A stretch of 64,000 nt of DNA from Polaromonas sp. (GTDB lineage Bacteria; Pseudomonadota; Gammaproteobacteria; Burkholderiales; Burkholderiaceae_C), in assembly GCA_013823635.1 (NCBI GenBank), contig PNML01000006.1, forward strand, positions 1 to 64,000, given 5' to 3'. A program made the position numbers and the translations under genes. The notes under the pieces were generated by a model, which was given only the letters and a program-made list of their open reading frames with translations, was not told the origin of the DNA and did no database searches. This document shows positions 1 to 7,787 of the stretch, in pieces (the first letter of the stretch is position 1; each line of letters opens with the position of its first letter).

Positions 1-110
1 ACGAACTCCTTCAAGGCGTGTATGGCAGGTAAGACCACGCGGTTTGAAGAAGCGCCAGCCTGCCGACGAACCCAACCGAGTGTTGGGAGCAATTGTTCGG
101 CGCACACCAA

Positions 111-139
111 AAAACAAAGCCCCGAAGAACGGGGCTTTT
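111..139 (-). terminator. Rho-independent terminator after fliD
   Basis: A perfect 8-bp stem (AAGCCCCG/CGGGGCTT, 117-124 with 130-137) has a 5-nt loop. Read on the minus strand it is followed by a T-rich run. It lies about 30 bases past the fliD stop. Bases 1-110 show no gene that I can support. Confidence 0.8.
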
Positions 140-167
140 GCGGCTCATATCCGGGGGGTATTCGCGG

Positions 168-1598
168 CTATTTGTTCCATTGCGCAATTTGTTGGGTAAT
201 GAAGCTGCTCATGGAACTGAGGGTGCCCATCTTGGTGTCCAGTGCGTTGTACTGTGCATAGAGCGCTGCCTGCCGCTGGGACAAGCGCGTGCTCAGGGCA
301 TCCTGGTTTTTGCTGTTGCGTGAGATGGCCGCTTGCAGGGCAGTGCTGCGTCCGCTCACGCTGCCATCCGCGCCATTGGCTTGCAGGATGAACGAGTTGA
401 GGCGGCGGGCGAGGCCGTCAGAGCCCGAACTGGCTGCAGACGCGGTGAAGAACGTGTTGAGGTCGGTGAGGTTGGTCAGTGCGGCGTCCAGCTTGCTGCT
501 GTTGACCGACAGCGTGCCATCGCGCTGCAACTCCAATCCCACGTCGCTCAACCGCCCGTAGGAGGTTCCTGTTGGGCCGACCGCGCCCAGCATGCTGCGG
601 AGCACACTTTGCAGGCCCACAGCGGTGGAGTCGCCTTGCAGTGCGCCGGCTTTTTTGGACGCAGGGTCGTACTTCGTCAAATCCGCCAGGGTGGTCGCCA
701 CCTTGTTGTACGCGGTCTGAAACGCTTCCAGTTTGGATTTGATGGCCGCCGTATCGTCACCGATGGTGACCGTGACCGGGGATGTGGTCTTGGTCAACAG
801 ATTCAAGGTGACGCCGGGGACCGCATTGGTGACGGTGTTGGAGGCAGATGTGACCACAATGCCGTCGATTTCGATGCTGGCATCCTGCGCCGCCTGCGTG
901 GAGCTCATTCCGTAAAAAGCCGAATTGGTGCTGGAGTAGGCATAGGCCAGCTTGCCCACGCCGGTGGTTCCATCGGTGATGGCGGCGCCAGACCCGTCAA
1001 AGGTGGTCACTTCGAAGCCGAACTCCTTGCCCGTGCTGTTGCCGCGCAGCAGCAACTGGTCGTTGGTGCCTGTCTTGACCACCACGGCCGTGACGCCCGC
1101 TCCTGCGCTGTTGATTTTGGTGGCGATGTCGGTGAGTGTGTCGGTGGCCGTCACCGCGACACTCACTGAGCCGCTGGCACCTGCGGCAAAGTTGTTGCCA
1201 CTCCACTCGCCCAGTTGAATGTCGAGCCGACCGTCGGCGCCAATGCCCGTGCCCGTGGGCACAGGGCCCGAGCGGGTCGATTGAACCTGAGCGAGGTCGT
1301 TGACCACCAGTCCGAAGGAGGTGGCCAGCGCGCCTGTGGTGGCCGATCCGGTGACTGCCGCGGTGTTGGCGGATGTGAACGTCTTGCCCCTCCACGCGGA
1401 CGTGTCCAGCAGTTTGGCGGCCGCGTCCTGCAAAGCAGACAGCGCGGACTTCACCGTGCCATAAGACGACAGCTTGGTTTGAAGTCCGGATGCGGTGGTC
1501 TGCAACTGGGTCAGCGGCTGCCGCTCAATGTTCATCAGTTGCGTGACGATGGAGCTGACGTCCAAGCCGCTGCCAATGCCTGCCGATGAAATTGCCAT
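168..1598 (-). CDS. fliD: Flagellar hook-associated protein 2 (filament cap) FliD
   Basis: FliD forms the cap at the distal end of the flagellum and guides flagellin folding outside the cell. The 476-residue product begins MAISSAGIGSGLDV, the typical FliD N-terminus. It has the N-terminal FliD domain over about residues 1-100 and the C-terminal FliD domain over roughly the second half, ending in a Gln/Ser-rich helical tail (SSFITQQIAQWNK). The ATG at 1598 was chosen over an upstream in-frame ATG because a GGAGAA ribosome site precedes it and homology starts there. The gene follows fliC on the same strand, with a terminator between them, so it probably has its own promoter. The next flagellar gene expected (fliS) would lie beyond the left edge. 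Confidence 0.95.
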   Translation of the reverse strand: MAISSAGIGSGLDVSSIVTQLMNIERQPLTQLQTTASGLQTKLSSYGTVKSALSALQDAAAKLLDTSAWRGKTFTSANTAAVTGSATTGALATSFGLVVNDLAQVQSTRSGPVPTGTGIGADGRLDIQLGEWSGNNFAAGASGSVSVAVTATDTLTDIATKINSAGAGVTAVVVKTGTNDQLLLRGNSTGKEFGFEVTTFDGSGAAITDGTTGVGKLAYAYSSTNSAFYGMSSTQAAQDASIEIDGIVVTSASNTVTNAVPGVTLNLLTKTTSPVTVTIGDDTAAIKSKLEAFQTAYNKVATTLADLTKYDPASKKAGALQGDSTAVGLQSVLRSMLGAVGPTGTSYGRLSDVGLELQRDGTLSVNSSKLDAALTNLTDLNTFFTASAASSGSDGLARRLNSFILQANGADGSVSGRSTALQAAISRNSKNQDALSTRLSQRQAALYAQYNALDTKMGTLSSMSSFITQQIAQWNK

Positions 1599-1721
1599 GG
1601 TGTTCTCCTGGTTGGTCCTGTGCCTGCGTGTGCCGGACTCAGTGCAGCGTATCAGTGTTCTGTGTCGTTGATGGACCGTGAAGCGGGTGAAACATTCCGG
1701 AATTTGTGTCTTTGCCAGCAA

Positions 1722-1752
1722 AAAAGGGGCTGACACCCTGCGTCAGCCCCCT
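1722..1752 (-). terminator. Rho-independent terminator between fliC and fliD
   Basis: The 9-bp stem GGGGCTGAC/GTCAGCCCC (1726-1734 with 1742-1750) has a 7-nt loop. On the minus strand it is followed by a run of six T. It sits just past the fliC stop and should separate fliC from fliD transcription. Confidence 0.85.
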
Positions 1753-1770
1753 TTGGTTTCGCGTTGGTGG

Positions 1771-2631
1771 TCAACGCAGCAGCGCCAGCACACCTTGTGG
1801 CAACTGGTTGGCTTGCGCAACCATGGCGGTGCCAGCCTGTTGCAGGATCTGGGTGCGGCTGAGGTTGGCCGTCTCTGCTGCAAAGTCGGCATCCATGATC
1901 CGTCCTTTTGCTGCCGACTGGTTTTCCACCGCGCTGCGCAGGAAGTTCACCGTGTTCTCGAAGCGGCTCTGGACCGCACCGAGTTTGGCTCGTGAGGTAT
2001 TGACGGCCGAGATGGCGGCGTCAATGGCCGCAATGTTGGCGCTGTTGCCGGCGTTCGAGCCGGTTGACAGGGCAGACGCAGCACCGGCACCGAACACGCC
2101 CGACACAGCGCCACCGGCCAAATTCAGGCTGCCCGACGCGACCGTGATCTGCTGGGTCGAGCCTGTGTTGGCGCCCACCTGGAAGGTGAAATCGCCCGCC
2201 ACGCCCGACAGCAGGCTTTGGCCGTTGAACTGCACCGCAGCCAGGCTGCGCTGAATTTCAGAGCCCAACTGGGTGTATTCATCGTTGAGTTTGTCGATAT
2301 CACCACCGGCACCGGTGGTGTTGGTGCTGTTGGAGGCTTGCACCGACAACTCGCGCATGCGCTGCAGCATTTCCGTGACCGTGTTCATGCCGGCCTCGGC
2401 CGTTTGGGCCAGGGAGATGCCGTCGTTGGCGTTGCGGATGGCGACGTTCATGCCGCGCACCTGGGTGTCCATGCGGGTGGCAATGGCCAAGCCAGCCGCA
2501 TCGTCTTTGGCGCTGTTGATGCGCAGGCCGGAAGACAGCCGCTGAAGGGTGGTCGTCATGGATGATGCGTTCAGCTGGGTGTTGCGCTGTGCATTCATCG
2601 ACATCACGTTGGTATTGATGGACATGCTCAT
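1771..2631 (-). CDS. fliC: Flagellin
   Basis: This is the structural subunit of the flagellar filament, exported by the flagellar type III apparatus. The 286-residue protein shows the conserved N-terminal D0/D1 segment (INTNVMSMNAQRN, then LSSGLRINSAKDDAAGLAIA at about residues 32-51). It also shows the conserved C-terminal segment (SRFENTVNFLRSAVENQ ... QANQLPQGVLALLR). Only a short Gly/Ala/Ser-rich centre separates them, so it is a short flagellin with almost no variable outer D2/D3 domain. The start at 2631 has an AAGGAG site 9 bases upstream. A second ATG two codons later is also possible. The gene is followed by its own terminator. Confidence 0.96.
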   Translation of the reverse strand: MSMSINTNVMSMNAQRNTQLNASSMTTTLQRLSSGLRINSAKDDAAGLAIATRMDTQVRGMNVAIRNANDGISLAQTAEAGMNTVTEMLQRMRELSVQASNSTNTTGAGGDIDKLNDEYTQLGSEIQRSLAAVQFNGQSLLSGVAGDFTFQVGANTGSTQQITVASGSLNLAGGAVSGVFGAGAASALSTGSNAGNSANIAAIDAAISAVNTSRAKLGAVQSRFENTVNFLRSAVENQSAAKGRIMDADFAAETANLSRTQILQQAGTAMVAQANQLPQGVLALLR

Positions 2632-3115
2632 GATGAGGCTCCTTATAACTGTTGACCAAAAAGCAATCAGGCATCACTGCCGATCCAACCGTCCTGCGAA
2701 TGCAGGGCCACTTGGCCGGCTGCAGTCACCCAGAAGGTTCTCTGCTTGCCGGTCAACGAACCCAATTTGTAGCTCGTTGTATGTGTTTTCGGGCATTGCG
2801 CCAGAAACTTGAGTGTGCGGCCTGCGTTATTTTTTGGTCAGTCCCGGTGGGGTGGTGGCGCAAGGTCTGTTGGGCAACTCTCTGTGGTCGGTTGGATTTT
2901 CCCCGAGGCTGTGGCTGCGGCGACAAGGCGCCCGTTTGGCCGACCACCTTGTCAGGTTTTCGCTGACAAGGTGGGTGGATGAGGCTGACGGCACAAACAG
3001 AAGAAGGCTGATTCAAGTTTGATTGGCCTGTTTTCACAATTCACTTCAACGCATCGGCCCCGTTTTGGCGTGTTAGCCAAGGGGCGCTGAACCACACACC
3101 GAAGGAGTGAACACC
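2632..3115. other. Long intergenic region between divergent fliC and flhD
   Basis: No gene is supportable in these 484 bases; the short reading frames lack ribosome sites and recognisable sequence. The region should hold the fliC promoter and the flhD leader. I did not find a convincing sigma-28 site (TAAA-N15-GCCGATAA) for fliC. The clearest structure is the 12-bp inverted repeat at 2944-2974. Confidence 0.6.
2922..2974 (+). promoter_or_regulatory. Strong hairpin with a competing alternative stem upstream of flhD
   Basis: CCACCTTGTCAG (2944-2955) and CTGACAAGGTGG (2963-2974) are perfect 12-bp arms around a 7-nt loop. A further GACAAGG at 2922-2928 can pair with the same CCTTGTC (2947-2953), so two mutually exclusive stems are possible. 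No T run follows, so it is not a standard terminator. It lies about 140 bases before flhD. A role in the flhD leader or as an operator is inference. Confidence 0.5.
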
Positions 3116-3442
3116 ATGGAAAACGAACAACTGCTGGCCGAGATCCGTGAAGCCAACCTCACCTACCTGATGCTGGCGCAGTCACTCATCCGTGCCGACA
3201 AGCCCGCTGCGCTGTTTCGCCTGGGGCTGACCGAGGAGGCCGCCGACCTGCTGGCGGCGCTGTCGCCCGCGCAGGTCATGAAGCTGGCCTCGGGCAACAT
3301 GCTGTTGTGCCGCTTCCGGGTGGACGATGACCTGGTCTGGAACCTGCTGACCAACCACCAGCCCGGCAAGGTCAACAACGACGTCACCTCCCGCCTGCAC
3401 GGCAGCATCCTGATGGCCGGGCGCATTTCCGAAGCGCTGTGA
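3116..3442 (+). CDS. flhD: Flagellar transcriptional regulator FlhD (no adjacent flhC)
   Basis: FlhD with FlhC forms the master activator of flagellar genes in enterics and many Burkholderiales. This 108-residue protein matches FlhD along its length: NLTYLMLAQSLI near the N-terminus, then LFRLG, a central LAALSPAQVMKLA segment and NMLLCRFR, as in the E. coli protein. The ATG at 3116 is preferred over the in-frame GTG at 3107, because the GAAGGAG ribosome site overlaps that GTG and is well spaced for the ATG. FlhC normally follows directly, but here the next gene is dnaX. Either FlhC is encoded elsewhere or this is a second, stand-alone FlhD. Position next to fliC supports a flagellar role. 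Confidence 0.85.
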   Translation: MENEQLLAEIREANLTYLMLAQSLIRADKPAALFRLGLTEEAADLLAALSPAQVMKLASGNMLLCRFRVDDDLVWNLLTNHQPGKVNNDVTSRLHGSILMAGRISEAL

Positions 3443-3646
3443 GCCCGTCGGGCGCGCAGACCAGAGCCGCCTGGGTGCTGGGCAGCACACTCGGGCAGCG
3501 TGGCAAAAGAGGGGGGTTGACGAGCCTTGACCCCGGCACTGGCTCCACAGTTAGGGCTGCTTGGTTCCCCACCTGACCCGGTTGGCCGCTTCACCATGCG
3601 GGAAGGCCCGTCAGTGTTGATTGTAGCTGCCCCTAGAATCCGGTCC

Positions 3647-5506
3647 ATGTCCTATGTTGTCCTGGCCCGCAAATATCGCCCCAAAAATTTCGCCGAAATG
3701 GTGGGTCAGTCGCACGTGGTCACGGCCCTGGGCAACGCGCTGACCACCCAACGCCTGCACCACGCCTACCTGTTCACGGGCACACGGGGGGTGGGCAAAA
3801 CCACGGTGTCGCGCATCCTGGCCAAGTCGCTCAACTGCGTGGGGCCTGACGGGCAAGGCGGCATCACCGCCACGCCGTGTGGCGTGTGCCCGGCGTGTAC
3901 CGACATCGACTCTGGCCGTTTTGTCGATTACACCGAGCTGGATGCGGCCTCCAACCGCGGCGTGGACGAGGTGCAGGCCCTGCTGGAGCAGGCGGTGTAC
4001 AAGCCGGTGCAGGGGCGCTTCAAGGTCTTCATGATCGACGAGGTGCACATGCTCACCAACACCGCGTTCAACGCGATGTTGAAAACCCTGGAAGAGCCGC
4101 CCGAGTATTTGAAATTTGTGTTGGCCACCACCGATCCGCAGAAGGTGCCGGTGACCGTGCTCAGCCGCTGCCTGCAGTTCAACCTGCGGCCCATGCCACC
4201 TGAGACGGTATTTGAGCACCTGGGGCAGGTGCTGGCCTCTGAAGGTGTGGCGGCCGAGCCCCAGGCCCTGCGCCTGTTGGCCAGGGCGGCACGGGGCTCC
4301 ATGCGCGATGCGCTCAGCCTCACCGACCAGGCCATCGCATTTGGCGACGGCCAGCTGCAAGAGGATTCCGTGCGCCAGATGCTGGGCGCCGTGGGCCGCA
4401 GCCATGTGTTTGCCCTGATCGAGGCGCTGGCCCTGTCGGATGGTGCCACCGTGGTGCAGACCATTGACGGGTTGCGCCAGCAAGGGCTGAGCGCCGCCTC
4501 CACGCTGGAGGAAATGACCCATGTGCTGCAGCGCATGGCGGTCGCCCAGCTCGCGTCCCTCGCCCCCGACCCGTCGGACCCCGAGGCCGCCGATGTGACC
4601 CGCTTGGCCCAGCTGCTGCCCGCCGACCAGACGCAACTGCTCTACAGCCTGTGCCTGCACGGCCGCACCGAGCTGGGTTTGGCGCCCGATGAATACGCCG
4701 CCCTGGTCATGGTGCTGTTGCGCTTGCTGGCGTTCCAGCCGCCCGCAGCGCGGGCGCTTGACGCGGAAAAAAAAAGCCCTGAGTTAGGTGCGGTGCCACC
4801 CGCAGTGGCCAGCCCCGCTCCCCCGGCCCCCGCACGCCCCTTGGCCACCATGACCGTGCGGGCACCGCACGCCCCGGTGGCGGCCTTGCCCGTGGTGGAC
4901 ATGGACCAGGCGATGCGGGTTGAAAAAAATGAAGAAAAATCGCCTCCAGCGCTTTATCCAAAAGGAAAGTCAGCTATTTATTTGGATGACTTGCCCGTGC
5001 GCAGCATGCCCGAGACCACGGCCCCTGCGCTGCGGGAAGTGACCCCGGCGCCAGACCCTTCCGACGGGGTGCGCCCCCAGGCCAGCGCCGCCCAGCCGTC
5101 ACCCTCGTTGCAAGGGGACTTCTGGCACGCGTTGGTGGTGGACATGGTCAAGGCCGAAACCGTGGGTGCGCTGGTGCGCGAACTGGCGTTGCAGGCCCAG
5201 CTGCTGGCGCGGGACGACAGTGCGGCGCCTGCGCATTGGCTGCTGCGCATCGAGAACGCCTCCCTCACCCAGGGCACTACCCGTGACCGCCTGCAGGCCG
5301 CCCTGGCCCAGCATGGCCACACGGTCAAGCTCGGCATCGAGGTGGGGGCCGTGGTTGATTCACCGGCCCGCCGCCTGGCGGCTGCAGCCACCCAGCGGTT
5401 GCGCGAGGCCGAGGACACCCTGCGCCAGGACCCGTTTGTGCAGAGCATGCAGCGGGAATTTGGCGGCAAAATGGTGCCCGGTAGCATCCGGCCCCTGCCG
5501 GTTTGA
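3647..5506 (+). CDS. dnaX: DNA polymerase III subunit tau (and probably gamma)
   Basis: The clamp-loader ATPase loads the sliding clamp and, as tau, ties polymerase cores to the helicase. The 619-residue protein starts [12 protein letters not shown]. It has a Walker A motif GTRGVGKTT (residues 45-53), a zinc site (Cys64, 78, 81 and 84), a Walker B IDEVHML near residue 131 and the SRC motif (LSRCLQF). A Pro/Ala-rich linker follows residue 360 and leads to the tau C-terminal domain. At codons 374-376 there is a run of nine A. A -1 shift there reads Lys-Pro-stop and would give a gamma-like product of about 378 residues. An AT-rich repeat is translated within the linker (4925-4983). The ATG at 3647 was chosen from family N-termini. 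Confidence 0.96.
   Translation: MSYVVLARKYRPKNFAEMVGQSHVVTALGNALTTQRLHHAYLFTGTRGVGKTTVSRILAKSLNCVGPDGQGGITATPCGVCPACTDIDSGRFVDYTELDAASNRGVDEVQALLEQAVYKPVQGRFKVFMIDEVHMLTNTAFNAMLKTLEEPPEYLKFVLATTDPQKVPVTVLSRCLQFNLRPMPPETVFEHLGQVLASEGVAAEPQALRLLARAARGSMRDALSLTDQAIAFGDGQLQEDSVRQMLGAVGRSHVFALIEALALSDGATVVQTIDGLRQQGLSAASTLEEMTHVLQRMAVAQLASLAPDPSDPEAADVTRLAQLLPADQTQLLYSLCLHGRTELGLAPDEYAALVMVLLRLLAFQPPAARALDAEKKSPELGAVPPAVASPAPPAPARPLATMTVRAPHAPVAALPVVDMDQAMRVEKNEEKSPPALYPKGKSAIYLDDLPVRSMPETTAPALREVTPAPDPSDGVRPQASAAQPSPSLQGDFWHALVVDMVKAETVGALVRELALQAQLLARDDSAAPAHWLLRIENASLTQGTTRDRLQAALAQHGHTVKLGIEVGAVVDSPARRLAAAATQRLREAEDTLRQDPFVQSMQREFGGKMVPGSIRPLPV
4766..4803 (+). promoter_or_regulatory. Probable programmed slippage site in dnaX (A9 run, -1 stop, hairpin)
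   Basis: The frame reads GAA AAA AAA AGC, with nine consecutive A at 4767-4775. Slipping one base back gives AAG CCC TGA, with the stop at 4780-4782. A short stem TGCGG/CCGCA lies just downstream (about 4789-4804). E. coli makes gamma by ribosomal -1 slippage on A AAA AAG, and Thermus thermophilus by transcriptional slippage on nine A. Either mechanism could act here. Confidence 0.7.
4925..4983 (+). repeat. AT-rich interspersed repeat, copy inside dnaX
   Basis: Core CCTCCAGCGCTTTATCCA is followed 10 bases later by TCAGCTATTTATTT. It matches the copies at 12911, 20957, 26207, 28288, 43061 and 58452. It is in frame and translated as a Lys/Glu/Tyr-containing stretch of the tau linker. Its base composition differs sharply from the surrounding GC-rich gene. 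Confidence 0.65.
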
Positions 5507-5606
5507 CGGTGATGCCCAACTTTTTCACGACCCGCTGCGCGCCGCGCCTCCCGGGTTGATTCCCTTTCCATTCCCATTTTTTCAATCCATCCCACAAGGA
5601 ACCCCC

Positions 5607-5939
5607 ATGTTCAACAAAGGACAACTCGCCGGACTCATGAAGCAGGCCCAGGCCATGCAGGACAACCTCAAAAAGGCCCAGGACGAATTGGCTAACGTGG
5701 AGGTCACGGGCGAGTCGGGTGCTGGCTTGGTCAAGGTGGTCATGACCTGCAAGCACGACGTCAAGCGCATCACCATCGACCCCTCGCTGCTGGCCGACGA
5801 CAAAGACATGCTGGAAGACCTGGTGGCTGCCGCCTTCAACGCCGCCGTGCGCAAGGCCGAAGACACCAGCCAGGAAAAAATGGGCAAGCTCACCGCAGGC
5901 ATGCCTGGGCTGCCCGGCGGCATGAAGTTTCCGTTCTGA
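5607..5939 (+). CDS. ybaB: YbaB/EbfC family nucleoid-associated protein
   Basis: This is a small DNA-binding protein of the YbaB/EbfC family (110 residues), a homodimer that binds DNA and is usually encoded between dnaX and recR, as here. It starts [18 protein letters not shown] and contains the family pattern [25 protein letters not shown] near residues 30-55 (given here only as a landmark in short parts: [18 protein letters not shown]). The Met/Gly-rich end ([10 protein letters not shown]) is also typical. The longer frame reaching back into dnaX was rejected because homology begins at 5607 and a CAAGGA site precedes it. It is likely cotranscribed with dnaX and recR. Confidence 0.95.
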   Translation: MFNKGQLAGLMKQAQAMQDNLKKAQDELANVEVTGESGAGLVKVVMTCKHDVKRITIDPSLLADDKDMLEDLVAAAFNAAVRKAEDTSQEKMGKLTAGMPGLPGGMKFPF

Positions 5940-5990
5940 CACCCGCCATGACCGTGCAGGCCAGGCCCGGTGGGCGATGCCCCGTTGCCC

Positions 5991-6623
5991 ATGGCTGACG
6001 CACATTCACTGGACGCGCTGACCGAGGCGCTGCGCCGCCTGCCCGGTGTGGGCCTGAAGTCGGCCGCGCGCATGGCCTTTCACCTGCTGCAGCACGACCG
6101 GGCCGGTGCCCTGCAACTGTCCACCACGCTGGCACAGGCGGTGGAGCAGGTGCGCTACTGCGGGCTGTGCCACACCTTCACCGAAAGCGAGGTGTGCAGC
6201 ACCTGCCTGGACACGCGGCGTGACCGCACCCAGCTGTGTGTGGTCGAGACACCTGCCGACCAGGCGGCATTGGAGCGCACAGGCGCCTACAAGGGCCTGT
6301 ACTTTGTGCTCATGGGCAAACTCAGCCCCCTGGACGGCATTGGCCCGCACGACATCGGCTTGCAAAAGCTGTTCGACCGCCTGGGCGGTGCCGAGCTGTC
6401 GCTGCAGGGTGAGGTGTTTCCGGCGGTGAAAGAAGTCATTCTGGCCACCAACTTCACCGCCGAAGGCGAAGCCACCGCCCATGTCATTGCCCAGGCCTTG
6501 CGGGCCACCGACATCCGGGTCACCCGCCTGTCGCGTGGTGTGCCGGTGGGCAGTGAGCTGGAGTACGTGGACCTGGGCACCATTGCGCACGCCCTGGTGG
6601 ACCGGCGTTCCGCTGCCGGCTGA
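5991..6623 (+). CDS. recR: Recombination protein RecR
   Basis: RecR works with RecO and RecF to load RecA on gapped DNA. The 210-residue product has the helix-hairpin-helix [16 protein letters not shown] near residue 15, a four-Cys zinc finger (CGLCHTF ... VCSTC) around residue 60, and a Toprim domain (CVVETPADQ ... YFVLMG). It ends with [13 protein letters not shown], typical of RecR. The start at 5991 (MADAHSLD) fits family length. An in-frame GTG at 5970 would add seven residues, and neither start has a strong ribosome site. It lies 51 bases after ybaB in the conserved dnaX-ybaB-recR order. Confidence 0.95.
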   Translation: MADAHSLDALTEALRRLPGVGLKSAARMAFHLLQHDRAGALQLSTTLAQAVEQVRYCGLCHTFTESEVCSTCLDTRRDRTQLCVVETPADQAALERTGAYKGLYFVLMGKLSPLDGIGPHDIGLQKLFDRLGGAELSLQGEVFPAVKEVILATNFTAEGEATAHVIAQALRATDIRVTRLSRGVPVGSELEYVDLGTIAHALVDRRSAAG

Positions 6624-6691
6624 CCTTAGGTACAAACCCGCTAGGGATTCGTCCCGATGACGGGGCGGCCGTCCGCCGATAGCCTTGCGGC

Positions 6692-7765
6692 ATGAACGAT
6701 GCGGGCCATTCACCACAGGGGCGACGGCGGTTCTTGCACCAGGCTGGCGTGGCCCTGGCGGGTGCAGGGCTGACCGGTGCAGACCTGCGGGCATTGGCCC
6801 AGCGACCCAACCCGCTCGCGGACCACCAGCACCTGACGGTGGCGCTCTGTGCCCGTGCCTCCATGGCACACCTGCCGCTGACTCTGGCGCAAGCCCTGGG
6901 CTATTTTGAAGCCGAAGGTGTGTCCATACGCTGGCTGGACGTGGCCACCGATGACGCCGCGTTGCAGGCGGTCCACCGTGGAGCGGCACATGTGGCAGCC
7001 TGCGCCTATCCGTTGACCATCGCCCAGCACGCCCGTGGGGCGGCCTGGCGCTCACTGGTGTTGCAGACGCGCACGCCGCAGGTGGTGTTGGGCGTGTCAT
7101 CACGCAATGGGCCAGGCTTCAACAGGCCCACCGACTGGCGCGGCAAGCGGGTGGGTTTGCTCTACCCGGGCGTCACCGACATGGTGTTGGACACCGTGCT
7201 GCAGCGGGCCCGTTTGCTCCCGGGGCAATTGACCTGGGTGCACAGCGACGATGCCGTGACGCTGGTGAGCCGCTTTCAGTCGGGCCACCTCGATGCCTTG
7301 TGTGCCGGGGACGTCCGGGTGTGGGCGTTGGAGCAGCAGGGGCAACTGCGCGTGCTGGCCGACACCCGCTCGCAGCGCGGCACCAGCGCGGTGTTTGGGG
7401 GCGTTTTGCCTGGCTCGGCCGTGTGTGCGCCCGAGGCCTGGGCCGTCACCCACCCCGGTCTGGCCCAGAAACTGGCCGACGCGGTGGTACACGCCCTGAA
7501 ATGGCTGCACACCGCAGGTCCGGCCGATTTGCTGCGTGCGGTGCCATCCGAGCACCTGGACGTGGGCCGCGTGCAGTACCTGTCGGCCGTTGAACAGGCC
7601 CGCGATGGGTTTTCACCCGATGGGTTGTTGACGGCAGAAGCGGCCAGCACCGCCTTGAAGGTGCTGGGTCGCATGGACCCTCAGGTGCGCACCGCCTGGA
7701 TCGACCTGGAGCGCACCTACACCAACGAATTCACCCTGCGCGCCAAAACCCGCTTCCGGGTGTGA
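6692..7765 (+). CDS. Tat-exported ABC transporter substrate-binding protein (NMT1/SsuA-like)
   Basis: This is a predicted periplasmic binding protein of the nitrate/sulfonate/pyrimidine-precursor class (357 residues). The N-terminus has a twin-arginine signal (GRRRFLHQAG followed by VALAGAGLTG). The mature part resembles NMT1/SsuA-type binders: LPLTLAQALGYFEAEGV, then GAAHVAACAYPLTIAQ and DWRGKRVGLLYPG. The ligand cannot be read from sequence. No permease or ATPase gene is adjacent, since mltD lies convergently downstream, so the protein is an orphan binder in this window. Confidence 0.8.
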   Translation: MNDAGHSPQGRRRFLHQAGVALAGAGLTGADLRALAQRPNPLADHQHLTVALCARASMAHLPLTLAQALGYFEAEGVSIRWLDVATDDAALQAVHRGAAHVAACAYPLTIAQHARGAAWRSLVLQTRTPQVVLGVSSRNGPGFNRPTDWRGKRVGLLYPGVTDMVLDTVLQRARLLPGQLTWVHSDDAVTLVSRFQSGHLDALCAGDVRVWALEQQGQLRVLADTRSQRGTSAVFGGVLPGSAVCAPEAWAVTHPGLAQKLADAVVHALKWLHTAGPADLLRAVPSEHLDVGRVQYLSAVEQARDGFSPDGLLTAEAASTALKVLGRMDPQVRTAWIDLERTYTNEFTLRAKTRFRV

Positions 7766-7787
7766 GTGGCTGTCAGGGCCGAGGGCG

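Noticed and set aside
2656-2690. Sigma-28-like AAAG-N15-GCCGATCC on the plus strand upstream of flhD
   Set aside because: The -35 part matches only weakly, and it points toward flhD, more than 400 bases away, rather than fliC. Not strong enough to report as a promoter.
3050-3075. Sigma-28-like GCCGAT with TAAC on the minus strand upstream of fliC
   Set aside because: Spacing is two bases short, and the site is over 400 bases from the fliC start.
3611-4660. Long reading frames antisense to dnaX and many other genes (for example 12963-16541 and 58710-61484)
   Set aside because: These are shadow frames of GC-rich genes. They have skewed, His/Gln/Gly-rich composition, no ribosome sites and no recognisable motifs.
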